Shown here: positions 7,286 to 11,463 of the stretch, in pieces | Layout: each line of letters starts with the position of its first letter | How positions within the stretch are numbered: position 1 is the first letter of the stretch | The notes under the pieces: model-generated | Databases searched by the model: none | Told to the model about the DNA's origin: nothing | Seen by the model: the letters and a program-made list of their open reading frames with translations, nothing else | Source of the DNA: Flavobacteriales bacterium | GTDB lineage: Bacteria; Bacteroidota; Bacteroidia; Flavobacteriales; BACL11 | DNA: 11,463 nucleotides | NCBI GenBank assembly: GCA_002730985.1 | Contig: PCBP01000044.1 | Coordinates: forward strand, 1 to 11,463 | Direction: 5' to 3' | Program-made: the position numbers and the translations under genes

Positions 7286-7714
7286 ATGGATCAAGAAGAA
7301 ACTATTGACTATAATATTAGAAAAACCTGGTATAATATCACGAAAATGTATAACCGTACTGCTAATGAATATATGGCAAGTATGGCGCTTGGAATGATTA
7401 TCCTAAATATTGATATCTCTGTAGGAACTCCATCTACTCAATTAGGACCGAATATGGGAATGGAAGCAACTTCTTTATCTAGATCACTAAACAAACTAGA
7501 GGATGCTGGTGTTATTGAAAGGAAAGATGATCCAGATGACAAAAGAAAATCTGTTATCCATCTCACTCCGCTTGGTATGGACTGGCGTGAAGTTGCAAAA
7601 GGAGTTGTAATTGAGTTTAATGAAACTATACAATCACATTTTACACAAGAAGAAATGAATACATTTTTTGCTATTCTTAGAAAAATAAATAAAATAATTG
7701 ATGAAACAAAATAG
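7286..7714 (+). CDS. MarR-family transcriptional regulator, probable regulator of fatty-acid degradation
   Basis: This is a 142-residue, single-domain, DNA-binding dimer type protein. The N-terminal helices (about 5-45) would form the dimer interface. The winged helix-turn-helix spans about 48-95: TQLGPNMGMEATSLSRSLNKLEDAGVI holds the turn and recognition helix (start at 51), and RKDDPDDKRKSVIHLT (79-94) forms the wing with the family's DPxDKR-like motif. LTPLGMDW and the C-terminal helices close the fold. It is the first gene of the fad operon and overlaps fadN by 14 nt, so its level is probably tied to the pathway. A 16-bp-arm inverted repeat lies 36 bp before its start. Inference: it represses the operon and perhaps the divergent ligase, with release by a fatty acid or acyl-CoA. 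The ligand cannot be told from the sequence. TetR-type regulators do this job in Bacillus, so a MarR protein here is a different solution. Confidence 0.9.
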   Translation: MDQEETIDYNIRKTWYNITKMYNRTANEYMASMALGMIILNIDISVGTPSTQLGPNMGMEATSLSRSLNKLEDAGVIERKDDPDDKRKSVIHLTPLGMDWREVAKGVVIEFNETIQSHFTQEEMNTFFAILRKINKIIDETK

Positions 7715-10091
7715 ACATATAAATAAAGTAGCTGTAATTGGTTCTGGGATAATGGGATCTCGTATTGCATGTCATTTTGCAAATATTGGAGTGGAAGTTT
7801 TACTGCTAGATATTGTCCCTTCTGATATTTCTGAACAAGACAAACAAAATAAAACAATCCGGAACTCTATTGTAAATGATGCACTAAGAAACACTTTAAA
7901 GAGTAATCCATCGCCTATCTACAGTAAAGAATTTATAAACAGGATTACAACAGGGAATTTGGATGACGATTTAGATAAAATTACAGACACCGACTGGATA
8001 ATTGAAGTGGTTTTAGAAAAACTAGAAATTAAAAAACAAGTTTTTGAGAAAATAGAAAAATACAGAAAAGAAGGGACCTTAATTTCTTCTAATACCTCAG
8101 GAATTCCTATTGAAAGCATGTTAGAAGGAAGAAGTGAAGATTTTACAAGACATTTTTGTGGTACACATTTTTTCAACCCTCCAAGATACCTAAAACTCTT
8201 AGAGATTATTCCAAGTACAAGAACAGAGCAAGATGTTATTGACTTCCTAATGATTTATGGGGACAAGTTCCTTGGAAAAGACATGGTACTTTGTAAGGAC
8301 AGCCCTGCATTTATTGCTAACAGGATTGGCGTTGCTAATATTATGTCTCTTTTCCATTTGGTAAAAGAATTGGATTTAACAGTAGAAGAGGTCGATTCAT
8401 TAAGCGGTCCAATTATTGGCCGTCCAAAATCTGCAACTTTCCGTACTTGTGATTTAGTAGGATTGGACACTCTTATTCATGTTTCAAATGGAGTATATAA
8501 AAACTGCCCTAATGATGAAATGAGAAGTAATTTTGAATCACCTGATTTCATTAATAAGATGAGTAAGAACAAATGGTTAGGAGACAAAACTAAGCAAGGA
8601 TTCTACAAAAAATCGAAAGATGCAAATGGCAACAGAATAATTGAGGCGTTAAACCTCAACACTATGGAATACGCTCCAAAACAAAGAGCAAAGTTTGCAA
8701 CTATAGCAGCAGCAAAACAAGAAGGTGATCTTTTAAAGAGATTCAAAATTCTTGTAAAAGGAAAAGATAAAGCAGGAGAATTTTATCGCAAATCATTCTA
8801 CACTGCATTTGCTTATGTTTCACATAGAATACCTGAAATAACAGAAGATCTTTACAAAATTGACAGGGCATTATGTGCCGGTTTTGGATGGGAAATTGGC
8901 CCTTTCCAAATGTGGGACGCTTTAGATGTTGGAAAAACACTATCCAAAATGGAAGAATCAGGATACAATGCAGCCGATTGGGTACACGAGATGTTGAAGT
9001 CAGGAACTAACTCATTCTACTCTACAGAAGACGGGAATTTAAATTACTATAATATTCCTAAAAAAGCAAAAAAGGAAGTTACTGGGATGGAGAACTTTAT
9101 TATCTTAGATCATATCCGTGAAAGCAATAAAATATGGAGTAATTCAGGATGTAACCTTACCGATATTGGCGATGGAATTGTGAACCTAGAATGGAAAACA
9201 AAAATGAATTCTATTGGAGGAGAAGTATTAGACGGGATTCAAAAATCAATTGAAATTGCTGAAAAGGATCACAAAGGTTTAGTAATAGCAAATCAAGGGA
9301 CTAACTTTTCTGTTGGAGCCAATATTGCTATGATATTCATGATGGCAATTGAACAGGAATATGAAGAAATTGATTTTGCTGTTAGAGCATTTCAAAATAC
9401 AACTGGAAGAATAAGATACTCTTCAATTCCTGTAATAGTTGCTACACACGGGATGACATTGGGTGGTGGTTGCGAAATTGCCTTACATGCCGATCATGTG
9501 CAAGCAGCAGCAGAAACTTATATTGGTTTAGTAGAAATGGGAGTAGGCGTAATTCCTGGAGGGGGAGGGACAAAAGAAATGGCAAGAAGAGCTTCTGAAG
9601 TTTACTTTTCAGGAGATATAGAATTGCCAACCTTAAAAGAAAGATACCTAAATATTGGTATGGCAAAAGTCGCTACTTCAGCACAAGAAGCAATTGAGTT
9701 AGATTTACTTCTTAAAAACAGAGACAAAGTAACTGTTGGTTTAAATAACCTTATTGCCGATGCAAAAGCGGCAGTATTAAATCTTTCAAATAGTGGATAT
9801 ACCAAACCTAATCATAAAAAAATAAAAGCATTAGGGAAAGCAGGGCTTGGAATGTTTATGGTAGGAGCACATTCCATGCATGCAGCAGGATATATCACGA
9901 AGCATGAAAAATTAATGTCTGAAAAATTAGCTTACACAATTTGTGGTGGAGATTTGTCAGCCCCTACTCTAGTTTCTGAACAATATCTATTAGACCTTGA
10001 AAGAGAGGCCTTCTTGTCATTATGTGGGGAAAGAAAAACGTTAGAAAGAATAGAACACATGTTGAAGAAAGGCAAACCATTAAGAAATTAA
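7701..10091 (+). CDS. fadN: Bifunctional 3-hydroxyacyl-CoA dehydrogenase / enoyl-CoA hydratase, FadN type
   Basis: This 796-residue fusion catalyses the two middle steps of beta-oxidation: hydration of trans-2-enoyl-CoA and NAD-dependent oxidation of 3-hydroxyacyl-CoA. The dehydrogenase comes first, as in Bacillus FadN (about 790 residues) and opposite to E. coli FadB. The NAD-binding motif GSGIMG is at 14-19. The catalytic pair is probably His156 (GTHFFNPP) and Glu168 (LLEIIPS), spaced 12 as in the mammalian enzyme. The C-terminal HAD domain covers about 200-305, and a second copy-like helical region about 365-440. The crotonase domain covers about 485-690, with the oxyanion segment GTNFSVGANI (533-542), GGGCEIALHAD (588-598, Glu592) and YIGLVEMGVGVIPGGGG (607-623, Glu612). 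Both hydratase glutamates are therefore present. I chose ATG 7701; a TTG one codon upstream is possible but not needed. The start overlaps marR by 14 nt, and fadA follows after 4 nt. Confidence 0.94.
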   Translation: MKQNRHINKVAVIGSGIMGSRIACHFANIGVEVLLLDIVPSDISEQDKQNKTIRNSIVNDALRNTLKSNPSPIYSKEFINRITTGNLDDDLDKITDTDWIIEVVLEKLEIKKQVFEKIEKYRKEGTLISSNTSGIPIESMLEGRSEDFTRHFCGTHFFNPPRYLKLLEIIPSTRTEQDVIDFLMIYGDKFLGKDMVLCKDSPAFIANRIGVANIMSLFHLVKELDLTVEEVDSLSGPIIGRPKSATFRTCDLVGLDTLIHVSNGVYKNCPNDEMRSNFESPDFINKMSKNKWLGDKTKQGFYKKSKDANGNRIIEALNLNTMEYAPKQRAKFATIAAAKQEGDLLKRFKILVKGKDKAGEFYRKSFYTAFAYVSHRIPEITEDLYKIDRALCAGFGWEIGPFQMWDALDVGKTLSKMEESGYNAADWVHEMLKSGTNSFYSTEDGNLNYYNIPKKAKKEVTGMENFIILDHIRESNKIWSNSGCNLTDIGDGIVNLEWKTKMNSIGGEVLDGIQKSIEIAEKDHKGLVIANQGTNFSVGANIAMIFMMAIEQEYEEIDFAVRAFQNTTGRIRYSSIPVIVATHGMTLGGGCEIALHADHVQAAAETYIGLVEMGVGVIPGGGGTKEMARRASEVYFSGDIELPTLKERYLNIGMAKVATSAQEAIELDLLLKNRDKVTVGLNNLIADAKAAVLNLSNSGYTKPNHKKIKALGKAGLGMFMVGAHSMHAAGYITKHEKLMSEKLAYTICGGDLSAPTLVSEQYLLDLEREAFLSLCGERKTLERIEHMLKKGKPLRN

Positions 10092-10095
10092 ATTT

Positions 10096-11274
10096 ATGAA
10101 TAAAGCATATATAGTAGCAGGATACAGATCAGCAGTAGGAAAATCAGGAAAAGGAGTTTTTAAATTTACACGTCCAGATAATTTAGCTGCAGATGTAATT
10201 AAACATTTAGTAGCATCCGTTCCTGAATTAGAAAAAGATAGAATTGATGATGTAATTTGTGGAAATGCAACTCCTGAAGCAGAACAAGGATTGAATATTG
10301 GGCGTATGATTTCCTTAATGGGACTAGACACCATAAAAGTTCCCGGAATGACAGTGAACAGATACTGCTCTTCAGGATTAGAAACCATAGCTATCGCAAA
10401 TGCTAAAATAAAAAGTGGAATGGCAGAGTGTATAATTGCTGGAGGAGTAGAGTGCATGTCCCCTATCCCATTTGGAGGATGGAAAATTGTACCTAATTAT
10501 GATGTAGCAAAAAATAATTCTGATTGGTATTGGAATATGGGACTTACTGCAGAAGCAGTTGCCGATAAATGGAACATCAGCAGAAAGGACCAAGATGAAT
10601 TCGCTTTTAACTCACATCAAAAAGCATTAAATGCAATTGAAAAAGGATATTTTAAAAGTGGAATTGCTCCTATTACAATAAAAGAAAACTACTTAGATAA
10701 AAATGAAAAAAGACAAGAACGAGAGTTTATAGTAGATACAGATGAAGGTCCCAGAAAAGGAGGTTCAGCTGAAGCATTAGCAAAACTAAGAACAGTATTC
10801 GCAAAAGAAGGCACAGTAACAGCTGCAAACGCATCACAAACTTCTGATGGAGCAGCATTTGTAATACTTATGTCAGAGAAAATGATAAATGAATTAAATA
10901 TAAAGCCAATTGCAAAACTATTAAGTTATTCTGTAGCGGGTGTAGAACCAAAACACATGGGAATAGGACCTATTGAAGCAATTCCAATGGCAATTAAAAA
11001 GGCTGGATTAAAACTTGAAGATATTGAACAAATTGAGTTAAATGAAGCCTTTGCCTCGCAATCATTAGCAGTTATTCGCAAGTTAGGATTGAACCCTGAT
11101 ATCGTTAATGTAAATGGAGGTGCAATTGCATTAGGGCATCCTTTAGGTTGTACTGGAGGAAAACTAACAGTCCAATTAATAAACGAAATGAAAAGGAGAA
11201 AACAGAGATACGGAATGGTTACTATGTGTGTAGGTGCTGGACAAGGTGCAGCTGGAGTTTTTGAAATATTATAA
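10096..11274 (+). CDS. fadA: Acetyl-CoA acyltransferase (3-ketoacyl-CoA thiolase)
   Basis: This thiolase cleaves 3-ketoacyl-CoA with CoA to acetyl-CoA and a shortened acyl-CoA, the last step of each beta-oxidation round. The 392 residues match the family length (Bacillus FadA 391). The N-terminal domain has the nucleophile Cys91 in VNRYCSSGLETIA and the loop AGGVECMSPIPFG (115-127). The second half has NASQTSDGAA (245-254), LNEAFASQ (315-322), GGAIALGHPLGCTGG with His348, and the second active-site Cys378 in MCVGAGQGAAG. All catalytic residues of a degradative thiolase are present. A biosynthetic acetoacetyl-CoA thiolase is a possible alternative by sequence alone, but the position between fadN and fadE favours degradation. 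It starts 4 nt after the fadN stop, and fadE follows 16 nt downstream, so it lies within one transcription unit. Confidence 0.94.
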   Translation: MNKAYIVAGYRSAVGKSGKGVFKFTRPDNLAADVIKHLVASVPELEKDRIDDVICGNATPEAEQGLNIGRMISLMGLDTIKVPGMTVNRYCSSGLETIAIANAKIKSGMAECIIAGGVECMSPIPFGGWKIVPNYDVAKNNSDWYWNMGLTAEAVADKWNISRKDQDEFAFNSHQKALNAIEKGYFKSGIAPITIKENYLDKNEKRQEREFIVDTDEGPRKGGSAEALAKLRTVFAKEGTVTAANASQTSDGAAFVILMSEKMINELNIKPIAKLLSYSVAGVEPKHMGIGPIEAIPMAIKKAGLKLEDIEQIELNEAFASQSLAVIRKLGLNPDIVNVNGGAIALGHPLGCTGGKLTVQLINEMKRRKQRYGMVTMCVGAGQGAAGVFEIL

Positions 11275-11290
11275 AACAAAAAATAAAGAC

Positions 11291-11463
11291 ATGATAAAAG
11301 GAGGAGAGTTTTTAATAAGAGACCAGGAAAGTAAAGATATTTTTATCCCCGAAGATTTTACAGAAGAACAGAAAATGATGGCTTCTGCTACTACTGATTT
11401 TGTTGGGAAAGAATTAGACCCTTATAGAGAGAGGTTTGAAAAGAAAGATTATAAACTTACTGA
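11291..11463 (+). CDS. fadE: Acyl-CoA dehydrogenase, N-terminal fragment (cut by window edge)
   Basis: Only the first 57 codons are in the window. They read MIKGGEFLIRDQESKDIFIP, then EDFTEEQKMMASATTDFV and an acidic/basic helix. The order GGEFL, then IFIPEDFTEEQ, is the typical start of the FadE-type acyl-CoA dehydrogenases found after fadN-fadA; the EDFTEEQ segment begins the all-helical N-terminal domain. The full protein would be an FAD flavoenzyme making trans-2-enoyl-CoA, the first oxidation step, and in Bacillus it has about 594 residues. The FAD and active-site motifs lie beyond the window, so the assignment rests on this short N terminus and on gene order. The ATG is 16 nt after the fadA stop. 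The AGGAGG-like bases at 11298-11304 lie inside the coding region and encode Gly-Gly; they are not a ribosome-binding site for this start. Confidence 0.85.
   Translation, partial: MIKGGEFLIRDQESKDIFIPEDFTEEQKMMASATTDFVGKELDPYRERFEKKDYKLT

Noticed and set aside
7698..7700. TTG as the start codon of fadN
   Set aside because: An ATG follows immediately at 7701 and gives the expected short lead into the GSGIMG NAD motif. The TTG adds one residue and has no support.
7438..7857. Minus-strand open frame of 139 codons across the marR-fadN junction
   Set aside because: It is opposite two well-supported genes with a clear 14-nt coupled overlap; its protein is low in recognisable motifs, and no promoter is visible.
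11298..11304. AGGAGG-like Shine-Dalgarno sequence near the start of fadE
   Set aside because: It lies downstream of the ATG, encodes Gly-Gly in the conserved KGGEF segment, and no start codon follows at a suitable distance in frame.

Overview
The window is a low-GC bacterial chromosome segment holding ten protein genes. Eight are complete and two are cut by the window edges. Protein style, AT-rich start regions without Shine-Dalgarno sequences, and a TAnnTTTG-like box before accA point to the phylum Bacteroidota. My best guess is a marine-type member of the Cytophagales. This rests on memory of family sequences, not on a search. I see no mobile element, rRNA, tRNA, CRISPR array or sign of recent transfer.

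Left part (1-1836): the C-terminal two thirds of transcription terminator Rho runs off the left edge and converges on ispE, a kinase of the non-mevalonate isoprenoid pathway. ispE diverges from accA across a 156-bp intergenic region.

Middle (1837-5533): accA, dnaB and an exported protein form a tight same-strand cluster (3-nt gap, then a 14-nt overlap). They cover the first step of fatty acid synthesis, the replicative helicase, and a secreted protein of unknown function. I remember relatives of the third protein being labelled 'asparagine synthetase B', but it has neither of that enzyme's domains. It looks instead like a class I glutamine-amidotransferase-like (GATase1/ThuA-type) fold behind a signal peptide. 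It is the most interesting gene here.

Right part (5530-11463): this is a fatty-acid degradation locus. A long-chain acyl-CoA ligase on the minus strand diverges from marR-fadN-fadA-fadE on the plus strand. The last three match Bacillus fadNAE in order, size and domain order. Together they would activate a fatty acid to its CoA ester (ligase), oxidise it (FadE), hydrate and oxidise it again (FadN, with fused hydratase and dehydrogenase) and cleave it (FadA). The 124-bp gap between ligase and marR holds a strong 16-bp-arm inverted repeat, a good candidate operator through which the MarR protein could control both transcription units.

No non-coding stretch exceeds 300 bases. The gaps are 889-933 (a weak hairpin only), 1681-1836 (two weak promoter candidates), 7162-7285 (the inverted repeat) and short intra-operon spacers. 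Apart from the exported protein and the inverted repeat, the content is ordinary housekeeping and catabolic DNA.
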